64,000 bases of DNA from Aulosira sp. FACHB-615 (GCF_014698045.1 NZ_JACJSE010000011.1:1-64000), one strand, 5' to 3'; counted from the first letter of the stretch, positions 44,760 to 54,863 are shown. Numbers and translations: made by a program. The notes: generated by a model not told the origin, from the letters alone.

Positions 44760-44850
44760 TATAGGAATCCGGTTTGATTTCTGAATTTATTTGTGTAGGT
44801 AGGGAATAGGGAATGGGGAGTCGGGAGTAGGAAAGAAGCCTGACCTGAAT
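44760..44850. repeat. Family 5 MITE-like element, partial copy
   Basis: TATAGGAATCCGGTTTGATT, then GTAGGGAATAGGGAATGGGG and GAGTAGGAAAGAAGCCTGAC, match 35542-35630. The right end of the element is missing. Confidence 0.7.
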
Positions 44851-44924
44851 TCTCCAGTAAGACTTTCCTGATTTATCTCTGTCGCAAATCCCTGTGATAT
44901 CTAGCTTTCTTAATTTTAAATTGG

Positions 44925-45053
44925 TAAGTAGTTAAACATAATTAATTACACAAAGTCATTGCGAATGGAGCGAAGCGAAATGAAGCAATCGCAAGGGCTG
45001 GGATTGCTTCGCTTCGCTCGCAATGACTGTAATTAATTTTGTGTAGTTACTTA
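44925..45053. repeat. Inverted-repeat element (TAAGTA / TACTTA ends)
   Basis: The left arm (TAAGTAGTTAAACATAATTA ATTACACAAAGTCATTGCGA) matches the reverse complement of the right arm (TCGCAATGACTGTAATTAAT TTTGTGTAGTTACTTA) apart from a few changes and a 4-base gap. The centre is GAAGCGAAA/CTTCGCTTCG-rich. It looks like a MITE. Confidence 0.75.
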
Positions 45054-45154
45054 TTATCTGTGCAAAATGTGGCAAATGTTAAGAAAAATTTCAGTTACGA
45101 GAAATTTTATCTAGCCACGTTGAAGTTTCAAATTGAGTTTAATAAGGGATTGAT

Positions 45155-45634
45155 ATGCGCTTACCTATAACTATTGGTGCAATCTTGGTAGCATCTTTAA
45201 GTTTCAATGCTCCGGTATTCTCTGCATCTCCTGTGCAAGTAGTACAAACATTACCAAATTCTAACTTAAAGCAATTAATAATTAATGAGAAATTATGGAA
45301 TCGCCAAGACATCAAAAACTACCGTTACACGGTAACTAATAATTGTTTTTGTGCGCCTGAATTCCGAGGCCCATCAATCATTGAGGTACGCAACGGTATC
45401 ACAGTTTCTATCACCAATGCCGCAACTGGTCAGGCAGTAAATCCTAGTTTATTAAAACCATATAGCACCGTTCCTAGACTTTTTAATTTGATTAGAAATG
45501 CGATTCGTGAAAGCTCGGAATTAACTGTGACATACAATCCACAACGTGGTTATCCGACTCAAATTAATATTGGTAATCTTGCTGCTGATGCTGGAATTTT
45601 CACGACAATCAGCAATTTTGAAAAACTTCGTTAA
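45155..45634 (+). CDS. Secreted DUF6174-like protein
   Basis: 159 residues. A signal peptide (LPITIGAILVASLSFNAPVFSAS) directs export. The mature part has YRYTVTNNCFCAPEFRGPSI with a CxC pair, IEVRNGITVSI and a C-terminal TYNPQRGYPTQINIGNLAAD, matching the DUF6174 pattern. Function unknown; probably periplasmic. Confidence 0.75.
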   Translation: MRLPITIGAILVASLSFNAPVFSASPVQVVQTLPNSNLKQLIINEKLWNRQDIKNYRYTVTNNCFCAPEFRGPSIIEVRNGITVSITNAATGQAVNPSLLKPYSTVPRLFNLIRNAIRESSELTVTYNPQRGYPTQINIGNLAADAGIFTTISNFEKLR

Positions 45635-45718
45635 GGTGCAGATTGGGTGGAGGAATGGAAACCAATATTATCAAGACTCGATTGGGTTTCATTTCGTTCC
45701 ACCCAACCTACTTTTCTA

Positions 45719-47056
45719 TCACCTGTTGTTGCTCACTCTGACTGGAATTTCAATGATAAACTCTGCTCCCTTATCTGGCTCAGATTTGACAGAAATATTA
45801 CCATGATGACTTTCGATAATTTGATAGCTAATTGCTAAACCTAAACCAGTGCCTTTATTTACAGGTTTAGTTGTAAAGAAGGGGTCGAATATTTTACTTT
45901 GAATTTCTGGGGCAATTCCAGAACCATTATCGATAATTCTAACTTTGATGGTTTCTGATTCTGTAACTTCTGTTTTAATAATAATTTGCTTTTGATATGC
46001 TGAGTTGTCAGTTTCTAATAAACTATCAATCGCATTATTAATAATATTGCTAAATACTTGGTTTAATTGGGCTGCATAACATTCAACTAGGGGTAATGTT
46101 GAATATTCTTGAACTATCTCTATTTCTTGCTTGAGACGATGATTTAGTAAAGATAATGTACTTTCAATACCTTCATGAATATCTACCGCTTTTTGATCGG
46201 CTTGGTCGAGTCGAGAAAAGTTTCTTAAAGAAAGGATAATATCTTTAATTCTGTCAGTTCCAACTCTCATAGAAGAGAGAATTTTTTGAAAGTCATCTAC
46301 AATAAAATCTAAGTCTACATCGCCAATTTTCTCTTGAATCAATTGTTCTGCTTCGGGATATTCTTTTTGATAGATTTCAACTAGCCGTAAAATAGTGTGA
46401 ATATGTTCGTTGAGATAATTAAAATTGCCATGAATAAAACTCACAGGGTTATTAATTTCATGGGCTAACCCCGCAACCATTCTGCCTAAACTAGACATTT
46501 TTTCTGTTTGAATAAGTTGCACTTGAGTTGCTTGCAATTTATGGAGTGTATTTTCGAGTTCTTGTGCTTGTAGTTTCGCTGTTGCTGTGGCAGTTGAGAG
46601 CGCCTTTAAATTATTAAAAGCTTTGGAATGATAACGAACACGGGCAATTAATTCTATCGCATCTGGTAATTTAATTAAATAGTCGTTAGCTCCCGCAGCA
46701 AAGGCTTCCGCTTTGAGTATTGGTTCTTCTTTACTGGATAACATAATGATGGGAACTTCCTGCGTTGATGGATGAGAACGAAACCAACGCAACAGCATTA
46801 AGCCATCCATATCGGGCATAATTAAATCTAACAAAATGACCGTTGGCTCAAGTGCGATCGCACTTTGCAAAGCCTGTGATGGTTCACTAACATAATTACA
46901 AGTAATATCGGTTTCCTTGGCAATCATGCGATTAATTGCCTCACCAAATATTGCCTGATCATCAACTAACAATATTTTGACATCTTCGGTTGGTAATTTT
47001 AATTCTTCCAGTAAATCTGGTGATACTAACTGCATATTTAAATTAGGTAATAGCAT
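45719..47056 (-). CDS. Response regulator-histidine kinase, output of the Wsp-like cluster
   Basis: 445 residues. A receiver domain (about 25-145) has DD at KILLVDDQ, phospho-Asp in VILLDLIMPDMDG and a late Lys in YLIKLPD. A coiled coil (about 150-185, LQAQELENTLHKLQATQVQL) leads to a HisKA with His in GLAHEINNPVSF and a HATPase with IDNGSGIAPEIQSKIFDPFF and GTGLGLAISYQI. It lies after cheB on the same strand, where the Wsp system has its REC-GGDEF protein, so CheA probably phosphorylates this receiver. There is no membrane segment. Confidence 0.9.
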   Translation of the reverse strand: MLLPNLNMQLVSPDLLEELKLPTEDVKILLVDDQAIFGEAINRMIAKETDITCNYVSEPSQALQSAIALEPTVILLDLIMPDMDGLMLLRWFRSHPSTQEVPIIMLSSKEEPILKAEAFAAGANDYLIKLPDAIELIARVRYHSKAFNNLKALSTATATAKLQAQELENTLHKLQATQVQLIQTEKMSSLGRMVAGLAHEINNPVSFIHGNFNYLNEHIHTILRLVEIYQKEYPEAEQLIQEKIGDVDLDFIVDDFQKILSSMRVGTDRIKDIILSLRNFSRLDQADQKAVDIHEGIESTLSLLNHRLKQEIEIVQEYSTLPLVECYAAQLNQVFSNIINNAIDSLLETDNSAYQKQIIIKTEVTESETIKVRIIDNGSGIAPEIQSKIFDPFFTTKPVNKGTGLGLAISYQIIESHHGNISVKSEPDKGAEFIIEIPVRVSNNR

Positions 47057-47307
47057 TTGATATCCTTAGTGTCAAAGATAGGGATATTAATTGGATGGTA
47101 GCCAATTATGAGAGCAATCAAGAACTATTAAATTTCTAATAATTTGTGAGTTTATTATAACTTAATATATATGAAAGTAAATATGGCTTTAGATATAACT
47201 AAACCGATATTAGTTAATCAAAAATAACTAACAAAATTCACGAATATTCAGTATTTTTTCAGAAAAAATATCGTATATTTACTGTGGTCAAATTAATTTA
47301 ATGGGGT

Positions 47308-48303
47308 TTAATTGTCCGACATCCGTAATATCTTGGTACAAGCAGCAGCGATCGCATCAACTGGTAAAACTTCCACAGCCGCTTTTAATTCCACTGCTGC
47401 TTTTGGCATTCCATAAACAATGGAAGTTTCCTGATTTTGGGCGATGGTATGCCAACCTGCATCGCGTAAAACCTTCAAACCTTGAGCGCCATCTCTTCCC
47501 ATCCCAGTTAGTAATACCCCAATTCCTGACTCTAGCCAATGTTTTGCCACACTTTGAAATAAAACATCAATAGATGGACGATAAAGACAATTGGCTGGTT
47601 GTTCCGCATAGTCAAAACTCAGGTTACTCGTGATCACTAAATGTTGATTTGTCCCAGCTAAAAAAATTTTGCCTGGTTGTGGTCTAGAACCTGTAGTTGC
47701 GATTTCCACAGGTAAGATAACTTGTTCATTTAACCAAGCGGCAAAACCTGGAGTAAACTGAGCATCCAAATGCTGCACAATCACAATCGCAGCTGCAAAA
47801 TTTTGCGGAAATTGCCCCAGAATCTTTACCAATGTTTGGGGGCCGCCAGTGGAAGCACCAATGACAATTAGTGGTGGTGATAATTTCGGCAAAGATGACA
47901 GTTTTTTGACTGTTCGCACCTGGGGAGATTTACCAAGTAATTTAGCGATGGTACGAATTTTGTTTAACAGCCCTGTGCTACCCTCAGCAGGTGTATTGAT
48001 GGCATCTAAAGCACCATAGTGCATTGCTTCTAAGACTTTACCCGCATAGCGATTAATACTCGCAGTCACAATAATAATTGCACAGGGTGACTGACTCATA
48101 ATTCGCCTTGTGGCTTCCACTCCATCCATACAAGGCATCAAAATATCCATCAAAATTAAGTCAGGGGTATCAACTGCACATTTGCTCACCGCTTCTGCAC
48201 CATCGTAAGCCACCCAAGCCAAATCATACTCCGGGATTGTGGCTAAGATTCGCCGCATCGCTTCCACCATCATCCGCATATCGTTGACAATGGCGATTCT
48301 CAT
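47308..48303 (-). CDS. cheB: CheB/WspF-like receptor methylesterase
   Basis: 331 residues. An N-terminal receiver with IAIVNDMRMMVEAMRRIL (note ND instead of DD) and LILMDILMPCMDGVEATRRI is followed by the methylesterase domain with catalytic Ser in IGASTGGPQTL, His in VQHLDAQFTPG and Asp in GMGRDGAQG. It removes methyl groups from the MCPs and sets adaptation. It is separated from cheA by a GGGGAGT tandem repeat. Confidence 0.92.
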   Translation of the reverse strand: MRIAIVNDMRMMVEAMRRILATIPEYDLAWVAYDGAEAVSKCAVDTPDLILMDILMPCMDGVEATRRIMSQSPCAIIIVTASINRYAGKVLEAMHYGALDAINTPAEGSTGLLNKIRTIAKLLGKSPQVRTVKKLSSLPKLSPPLIVIGASTGGPQTLVKILGQFPQNFAAAIVIVQHLDAQFTPGFAAWLNEQVILPVEIATTGSRPQPGKIFLAGTNQHLVITSNLSFDYAEQPANCLYRPSIDVLFQSVAKHWLESGIGVLLTGMGRDGAQGLKVLRDAGWHTIAQNQETSIVYGMPKAAVELKAAVEVLPVDAIAAACTKILRMSDN

Positions 48304-48306
48304 AAA

Positions 48307-48376
48307 GTGGGGAGTGGGGAGTGGGGAGTGGGGAGTGGGGAGTGGGGAATGGGGGGTGGGGAGTGGGGAGTGGGAG
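48307..48376. repeat. (GGGGAGT)n heptamer tandem repeat between cheA and cheB
   Basis: About nine near-perfect GGGGAGT units with one GGGGAAT and one GGGGGGT variant. This is the short tandem repeat type known from filamentous cyanobacteria. Shorter tracts occur before 5331, at 11778 and at 20603. Confidence 0.88.
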
Positions 48377-48416
48377 AAATTTTTATATCTTGTTGGTGAA
48401 TGCTGTTCATAGAGTC

Positions 48417-50633
48417 TTAACCCTGACCAATCAGGTCAATTACGGCTTGTAATAAAGTGTCATCATGAAAGCTGCTTTTGGTGAGATAGTAGTCTGCACC
48501 TGCTTCTAAGCCTTGAATGCGGTCTTCTTGGCGGTCTTTGTAAGAAACAATAATCACGGGGATATTTTTTAACTGGGGATGGGTTTTGATTTGGCTGGTG
48601 AGTTCAAAACCATTCATCCTGGGCATATCAATATCTGTAATTACTAAATCATAATCGCTAGTGCGTAGGGCGTTCCAACCATCCATCCCATTGACGGCGA
48701 CATCAACTTGGTAATGGTGATTTTCTAAAAGCTTGCGTTCCATTTCCCGGACGGTAATTGAATCATCTACAACTAATATGCGCTTGTGAGTTTTACTCAA
48801 GGTCTGCTGTGTTGATTGATTTACTTGACTTAGTTGACCACTAGCAACCACCTTGGTCATAGAACGAACTAAATCTTCGACATCGATAATCAATACGGGA
48901 TTCCCATTATCCATGAGGGCGGCGGCGCTAATGTTAGGAATTTTCCCCAGCCTGGAATCTAAAGGTCGAACAACTAAAGTGTATTCACCAATAAAGCGGT
49001 CAACAACTAGTCCATAATGATGGAGGCGATCGCTAATCACCACCACTGCTAATAATTCTGGATTTTCCGCAGTTAAGGGTAACTCAAAAACTTGCCGCGC
49101 GGAAATCAATTCTACTGGTTGATGATTCAGCCAAAAAAACGGGCGATTTTCTGACAGCGCAATTTCTGATGGCGATAACATCAAAACTTGATCAATTCGA
49201 GTTAACCCAAAGGCGTAAGGTTCCTCGGCAATCTCTACTAATAAGGTACGCACAATAGATAAAGTTAGGGGTAACTGCAAATAGAAACTCATCCCTGTTC
49301 CTGGTTGAGAAACTGCCCTGACTGTGCCGCCAACTTCCCGCACGGTATTATGGACAATATCTAAACCCACACCCCGTCCAGAAATTTCGGTAATAGTTTG
49401 TGTGGTGGAAAATCCTGGTAATAGCAAAAACTCCATTAACTCTGCTTCAGTTAATTGCATGGCCATATCTGCGTTTACCAGTTGTTTTTTGACAACTTCT
49501 TGACGCAAAAACTCCAAATCAATTCCCCTCCCATCATCAGAGATGGTGATAAATAACATCCCCGCCCGATGGACAACTTCAATGGTAATTGTGCCTGCTT
49601 CAGGTTTACCTTGAACTATCCGTTCTGGGGGAGATTCTATACCGTGATCAACAGCATTGCGGAGGATTTGGGTTAAGCAAGCTTCTAAGCGTTCCAAAAT
49701 ATCCCGATCTACCAAGGTATGCTGACCCTTGATTTCGAGGTTCACGCGCTTACCCAACTGTCTGGCTAGGTCACGTACCATGCGCGGAAACCCTTGCCAG
49801 CCCTCGGCAAAGGGACACATCCGGGTAGTAATTAGTTCTCGATACCAACGATGGGCGAGGTTTTCGGAACGCTGGGCAAAGGATTCTAATTCGGTGTGTC
49901 GATCGCTAATTAAACGGGTACATTCGCTGGTTTTTTGATGTACTGTACTTAAATGTTCTTGAATATGTTGATCTAGGGCGCGATCGCTAAATAATTCTTG
50001 TAATTTAACTATTAATTTCAATAACTCGATTTGATTGGTTCTGACTTGGACAAATGATTCGGTAAATGACTCTAACCATTTACTGCTAACAATGGTTTCC
50101 CCGGCTAATCCCATCAAGCGACTGAGATTATCTGTACTCACCCGCACTGTTTGGTTTTGGGGACTGACTAAGGCTTCTGGTTGACGGACTTCGAGTGGGG
50201 GCGGGGGCTGTATAATATCTTGGGCTGGGATATTCACAGTTGTGGAAATATTAGCGATCGCCTTGACTAAAGCTTGAATCTGCGGCTGGTTTCCTGGTTG
50301 TAGTTCGGCATTGGTGGCGATGTTTTGCAACATATCCACCCCTTGCAACAATACATCAATATCATCTGCCGTTAAATTCACCTTACCAACTTGTGCCGCA
50401 CTAAAACAATCTTCCATCACATGGGCTAAGGTGACGGCTGGTTCAAGTTGGACAATTCTTGCAGCACCTTTAATACAATGGGCAGCCCGCATTAAAGCCG
50501 CTAATTCTGATTTGGGATCAGGATTGGTTTCCAGCGCCAGTAAACAATTGTTCAGCACCACAACCTGAGTTGTGACTTCCATTTTGAACAAATCAAATAA
50601 GGATAACTGACTGAGGTCAGCGTTTTCGCTCAT
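48417..50633 (-). CDS. cheA: CheA-type histidine kinase with C-terminal receiver (WspE-like)
   Basis: 738 residues. In order: an HPt domain with phospho-His in MRAAHCIKGAARIVQLEPAV, a P4-type dimer/helical region, HATPase with LRNAVDHGIESP and ISDDGRGIDLEFLR and GRGVGLDIVHNTVREVGG, a CheW-like coupling domain (about 460-590), and a receiver with ILVVDDSITVREMERKLLEN and LVITDIDMPRMNGFEL. The HPt-HATPase-CheW-REC order equals WspE. It starts at the last base of the CheW stop (50633), so translation is coupled. Confidence 0.93.
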   Translation of the reverse strand: MSENADLSQLSLFDLFKMEVTTQVVVLNNCLLALETNPDPKSELAALMRAAHCIKGAARIVQLEPAVTLAHVMEDCFSAAQVGKVNLTADDIDVLLQGVDMLQNIATNAELQPGNQPQIQALVKAIANISTTVNIPAQDIIQPPPPLEVRQPEALVSPQNQTVRVSTDNLSRLMGLAGETIVSSKWLESFTESFVQVRTNQIELLKLIVKLQELFSDRALDQHIQEHLSTVHQKTSECTRLISDRHTELESFAQRSENLAHRWYRELITTRMCPFAEGWQGFPRMVRDLARQLGKRVNLEIKGQHTLVDRDILERLEACLTQILRNAVDHGIESPPERIVQGKPEAGTITIEVVHRAGMLFITISDDGRGIDLEFLRQEVVKKQLVNADMAMQLTEAELMEFLLLPGFSTTQTITEISGRGVGLDIVHNTVREVGGTVRAVSQPGTGMSFYLQLPLTLSIVRTLLVEIAEEPYAFGLTRIDQVLMLSPSEIALSENRPFFWLNHQPVELISARQVFELPLTAENPELLAVVVISDRLHHYGLVVDRFIGEYTLVVRPLDSRLGKIPNISAAALMDNGNPVLIIDVEDLVRSMTKVVASGQLSQVNQSTQQTLSKTHKRILVVDDSITVREMERKLLENHHYQVDVAVNGMDGWNALRTSDYDLVITDIDMPRMNGFELTSQIKTHPQLKNIPVIIVSYKDRQEDRIQGLEAGADYYLTKSSFHDDTLLQAVIDLIGQG

Positions 50634-51337
50634 TACTGTGCCTTCTTCGCCAAATTGGTAAATAACAATTCATCATCCAAATAACTGACAGTACGCACTG
50701 TGGGCAGATTCAGAGGTTGCCAGGAAAATAAACCTTTGGTATAAGTTTGAGTGACATTACGTAACACATCACGCAATTCTCGTCGATGAAATCTGTGGAC
50801 ACCATATATTTCATCCACCGGAAACACCCAAGCATTACCAGCTTTTTCGATAACTGCCATTCGGGAATGAGATACAGGACTCAGACTTGCTTGGGGTGGT
50901 TCACTGGGTTCAATTTTTAACAAATGACTTAAGGAAACACATAAAAGCAATTCACCCCGAATGTTAATTAATCCTCGTAAGACTTGGTTGTGGCGATGGG
51001 GTAGGGTATGAATCACACTCGGAGGTGTGGTTTCTTTAAACACCTGTGCCGGCAGTGCCAACCATTCTTGATGCAACCGAAAAATTACTACTGTTAGAGT
51101 TTCGCTGGTTCGCACCGCGTAGGTAGGTAGATGCGGTTTTTTCTGGGCGGGAGATTCCGCAATGAATTGTGTCCACTCATGACGATATTTTTCTGGTGTT
51201 GGGCGTTCTAGTAAACAGCGACCAGCCGCCGAATAAACCGGACAGTTGCGACAATGAATATGTGTAGATAATTCCGCACAAGTGCGATCGCCCTCAATGC
51301 CAATTACATTCCAACAACTTTCTACTTGAGTGGTCAT
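50633..51337 (-). CDS. WspD-like CheW coupling protein with Cys-rich N-terminus
   Basis: 234 residues. The N-terminal 70 residues hold ESCWNVIGIEGDRTCAELST HIHCRNCPVYSAAGRC, a cysteine-rich module I associate with WspD proteins. The CheW fold follows (VVIFRLHQEWLALPAQVFKE, RGLINIRGELLLCVSLSHLL). It links the receptors to the CheA kinase. The cysteines could bind a metal or cluster; this is not shown. Confidence 0.88.
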   Translation of the reverse strand: MTTQVESCWNVIGIEGDRTCAELSTHIHCRNCPVYSAAGRCLLERPTPEKYRHEWTQFIAESPAQKKPHLPTYAVRTSETLTVVIFRLHQEWLALPAQVFKETTPPSVIHTLPHRHNQVLRGLINIRGELLLCVSLSHLLKIEPSEPPQASLSPVSHSRMAVIEKAGNAWVFPVDEIYGVHRFHRRELRDVLRNVTQTYTKGLFSWQPLNLPTVRTVSYLDDELLFTNLAKKAQ

Positions 51338-51360
51338 AAGTCAATGGTCATATCTCTTGA

Positions 51361-53031
51361 TTAAGCTGCTACATCAACTGGGGTGAAGGATGAAAAATCA
51401 TCACTTTTGACTTTAAACACAGAAACTTCTTGGCGTAAACCACGAGCGACTTGATTAAGTTGGGCAAGCGCCTGATTAATTTCTCGCAGAGAATCGGCAG
51501 TTTGAATTGAGGTACTGCTTAACTGCACCATTGCATCACTAATTTGTTGCGCTCCTAATGACTGCATTTCCATTCCCTGATTCACCGCCGCAAAATGGGG
51601 ATTTAAGTCTTGCACCTGCTGAATAATCTGCCCAACTTGGCTACTAATATGGCTGACATCTGCCACACTCCGCCCGACTTCCGCCGCAAATTTATCCATT
51701 TCCATCACCCCTGTTGACACCGAAGATTGCATTTGTTTGACCATCTGTTCAATATCTAATGTGGCGACTGCGGTTTGGTCTGCTAATCGGCGAATTTCTC
51801 TAGCTACTACCGCAAACCCTAAACCATATTCTCCAGCTTTTTCTGCTTCAATGGCAGCATTTAACGAGAGCAAGTTCGTTTGGTCGGCGACTTTAGTAAT
51901 TGTTAAGACAATATTATTAATGTTGTTAGCTTTTTCGCTAATAATCCCTAGTCTCGTGGCGATGGTGTTTGTGGCTGTCGCTAACTGACGCATACTTGTT
52001 TCCATGCGCTGCAAGTCTGTTTGACTGATGTTAGCGGCTGTGGTTGTCGCTTGGGACATTGTGACCACTTGTTCCATTGTGTGCGCTAGTTCTTTGGAGG
52101 TGGCGGCGATTTCTTTGGCTGTGGCTGTGACTTGGTTTGTTGATGCTACTTGTTCTGTGAGTGTTGTTTCCAATTGTTTGCCGGCTGCGGCTATTTGTGT
52201 GGCTGAGGTTGTGACTTGAATACCTGAACCTTGGACTTGGCGAATCAAGGTACTCAATTTCTGTTTCATTGTTTGGAGTGCTGCCATTAGCTTATTAATC
52301 TCATGATTGGCAGTGATTTCTACATTACTGGTAAAATCTCCCGCCGCTACTTTGTCAGCTAAATGAAAAGCTGTTTGCAAAGACCGCGCCAACTCCCGAC
52401 TAGGAATTAAGATAATTGCCAAACAAACAGCGATCGTCACAATCACAATCCCCAAAAAAGTTCCCCAATTCACCAAGACAGCAACACGTTGAATTTGACT
52501 AGCTTGCTTTTGTCTTTCGACTAAACTTTGGTCTACCACCGCTAACATCTCATTCATTTTGAGTCTGATGTCATCCATCAAATTTTTACCTTGATCGGAT
52601 AAAATCAGAGCCAATAATTCTTTTTCCTGCCCAAGTCGCCGCATTTTAATAGTTGTTTCTAGTTCAGCCATTTTTGCTTGGCTTAATTGTTCAATTTCCC
52701 CAAGAGTTTTAACTTGTCGTGAATTATCTAAAATTTTGCTTCTGACTTGAATAAAAGTATCTTTTAACTTGAATTGAGCTAATTTATATGGTTCCAAATA
52801 TCTTTCTTCTTTAGTAATAATGAAGCCCCTCTGACCTGTTTCAGCATCAAGTAAAAATTTTTCCAGTTCCTTTAACTGAGATTTGATGGCATAAGTTTGA
52901 TTCACCCAATTATTCGATGCTATAAGTAAATTAGTATTTGAGTTAGAAATATAGCTGGCAATCCCTGTTAACCCAACAATAAGCGTACATCCACCCATGA
53001 TAAAATGATTGATTTTTATACCTCGCGGCAT
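51361..53031 (-). CDS. Methyl-accepting chemotaxis protein with CHASE3-like sensor
   Basis: 556 residues. Membrane helix 1 (HFIMGGCTLIVGLTGIASYI), a periplasmic CHASE3-like helical domain (LEKFLLDAETGQRGFIITKE), helix 2 (VNWGTFLGIVIVTIAVCLAI), HAMP, then the cytoplasmic signalling hairpin with tip ISEKANNINNIVLTITKVADQTNLLSLNAAIEAEKAGEYGLGF given here in parts: NNIVLTITKVADQTNLLSLN and AAIEAEKAGEYGLGFAVVAR. Its signalling half is almost identical at DNA level to that of the next MCP. Confidence 0.92.
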   Translation of the reverse strand: MPRGIKINHFIMGGCTLIVGLTGIASYISNSNTNLLIASNNWVNQTYAIKSQLKELEKFLLDAETGQRGFIITKEERYLEPYKLAQFKLKDTFIQVRSKILDNSRQVKTLGEIEQLSQAKMAELETTIKMRRLGQEKELLALILSDQGKNLMDDIRLKMNEMLAVVDQSLVERQKQASQIQRVAVLVNWGTFLGIVIVTIAVCLAIILIPSRELARSLQTAFHLADKVAAGDFTSNVEITANHEINKLMAALQTMKQKLSTLIRQVQGSGIQVTTSATQIAAAGKQLETTLTEQVASTNQVTATAKEIAATSKELAHTMEQVVTMSQATTTAANISQTDLQRMETSMRQLATATNTIATRLGIISEKANNINNIVLTITKVADQTNLLSLNAAIEAEKAGEYGLGFAVVAREIRRLADQTAVATLDIEQMVKQMQSSVSTGVMEMDKFAAEVGRSVADVSHISSQVGQIIQQVQDLNPHFAAVNQGMEMQSLGAQQISDAMVQLSSTSIQTADSLREINQALAQLNQVARGLRQEVSVFKVKSDDFSSFTPVDVAA

Positions 53032-53210
53032 CTTATTTTCCTTTGTGATTATTTGTTATTCTAGAAATAGAAATTAATAACTAATCAATCAGAAAATTCA
53101 TAATTTAAGCATTTAATTCCACTACAACAGCTAAACCTCGGTTAATTAGCCATTAATAGCCTTTGTTGCGGGAAATTGGCATCCGTAATTCGAGGATAAT
53201 TATTTTGAAA

Positions 53211-54863
53211 TTACGATAAAGTCGGTACTACAGCATTGCTATTAACTTTAAACACAGAAACTTCTTGGCGTAAACCACGAGCGACTTGATTAAGTTGGGC
53301 AAGCGCCTGATTAATTTCTCGCAGAGAATCGGCAGTTTGAATTGAGGTACTGCTTAACTGCACCATTGCATCACTAATTTGTTGCGCTCCTAATGACTGC
53401 ATTTCCATTCCCTGATTCACCGCCGCAAAACGTGGGTTTAAGTCTTGCACCTGCTGAATAATCTGCCCAACTTGGCTACTAATATGGCTGACATCTGCCA
53501 CACTCCGCCCGACTTCCGCCGCAAATTTATCCATTTCCATCACCCCTGTTGACACCGAAGATTGCATTTGTTTGACCATCTGTTCAATATCTAATGTGGC
53601 GACTGCGGTTTGGTCTGCTAATCGGCGAATTTCTCTGGCTACTACCGCAAACCCTAAACCATACTCTCCAGCTTTTTCTGCTTCAATGGCAGCGTTTAAC
53701 GAGAGTAAGTTAGTTTGGTCGGCAACTTTGGTAATTGTTAAGACAATATTATTAATGTTGTTAGCTTTTTCGCTAATAATCCCTAGTCGCGTGGCGATGG
53801 TGTTTGTGGCTGTTGCTAATTGACGCATACTTGTTTCCATGCGCTGCAAGTCTGTTTGACTGATGTTCGCGGCTGTGGTTGTCGCTTGGGACATTGTGAC
53901 CACTTGTTCCATTGTGTGTGCTAGTTCTTTGGAGGTGGCGGCGATTTCTTTGGCTGTGGCTGTGACTTGGTTTGTTGATGCTACTTGTTCTGTGAGTGTT
54001 GTTTCTAACTGTGTACCCGCAGCACCTACCAGGGTGGCTGAGGTTGTGACTTGAATACCTGAACTTTGGACTTGACGAATCAAGGTACTCAACTTTTGCA
54101 ACATAATCTGAAAAGATGCCATGATTTGACCAATTTCATCTTTGGTCTTCAATTCGCTCTCAGGCAAAGATAAAGTGAAATCACCAGCAGAAATCTGCTC
54201 GGCGACATCTACAACCTGAGAAACTCGACTACCCAAAGACCGAGAAATGATGGAAGTGACAAAAAATGCGATCGCTATAGTTAATATTGTTACTAACACC
54301 GCTAATAAACTCATCAAGTTGAGCATCACTTTTGTCCCTTCAATCCGGTTGCTCATAATTTCTTTTTGGTGACTAGCAAACTCCTCATGAATTTGACGGA
54401 ATTTATAGCTCATATCACCAGATTTTTCTAGATATTGCTCAATTAAAAATCTATTGTTCTCAAAATTTGGTGTTGTGATCGTATCTTTAACCAACATTTC
54501 AAATTCATTGAACATATTCTGCATTGTTTTTAATCTTTCTTCCTGAAATTTATCTTCAGCAACCTTAGAAGCAATATTCAATCCTTCTTGAAACCTTTGA
54601 TTAAAAAAAGCATATCTTTCCAACGCATCTTGATATTTTTTCGGATTATATAAATATCGCCGAATTGCCAGATTCATGTTTGCCAGACTCAAGGCCATAT
54701 TATTTGTCCCTATAATGGCTTCGTTTGACATTCCCACTTGTTTATAAATAATCCTGGTCTGACTACTAGTGGCATAAACTATCACACTAAAAACAAATAT
54801 TAAAATTGTCGGGATAGCAAATCCTAACAAAGTTCTATCTTTAAGTTTCCAATTATCTAGCAT
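53211..54863 (-). CDS. Methyl-accepting chemotaxis protein with four-helix-bundle-like sensor
   Basis: 550 residues. Membrane helix 1 (LLGFAIPTILIFVFSVIVYA), an extracytoplasmic helical sensor of about 150 residues (NMALSLANMNLAIRRYLYNP, FNQRFQEGLNIASKVAEDKF), helix 2 (LLAVLVTILTIAIAFFVTSI), HAMP and the signalling domain. The sensor differs from that of the MCP at 51361, while the 847-bp signalling block is nearly the same. The two receptors thus feed different signals into one kinase. Confidence 0.92.
   Translation of the reverse strand: MLDNWKLKDRTLLGFAIPTILIFVFSVIVYATSSQTRIIYKQVGMSNEAIIGTNNMALSLANMNLAIRRYLYNPKKYQDALERYAFFNQRFQEGLNIASKVAEDKFQEERLKTMQNMFNEFEMLVKDTITTPNFENNRFLIEQYLEKSGDMSYKFRQIHEEFASHQKEIMSNRIEGTKVMLNLMSLLAVLVTILTIAIAFFVTSIISRSLGSRVSQVVDVAEQISAGDFTLSLPESELKTKDEIGQIMASFQIMLQKLSTLIRQVQSSGIQVTTSATLVGAAGTQLETTLTEQVASTNQVTATAKEIAATSKELAHTMEQVVTMSQATTTAANISQTDLQRMETSMRQLATATNTIATRLGIISEKANNINNIVLTITKVADQTNLLSLNAAIEAEKAGEYGLGFAVVAREIRRLADQTAVATLDIEQMVKQMQSSVSTGVMEMDKFAAEVGRSVADVSHISSQVGQIIQQVQDLNPRFAAVNQGMEMQSLGAQQISDAMVQLSSTSIQTADSLREINQALAQLNQVARGLRQEVSVFKVNSNAVVPTLS

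Larger units (their letters stand above)
44671..45154. other. Intergenic region with hairpin and two repeat elements
   Basis: No gene. It contains a long hairpin (44693-44740), a partial family 5 element (44760-44850) and the inverted-repeat element at 44925-45053, then the promoter of the DUF6174 gene. Confidence 0.6.

Noticed and set aside
51737..54054. Plus-strand frames repeated in both MCP genes
   Set aside because: They are antisense shadows duplicated together with the shared signalling block.
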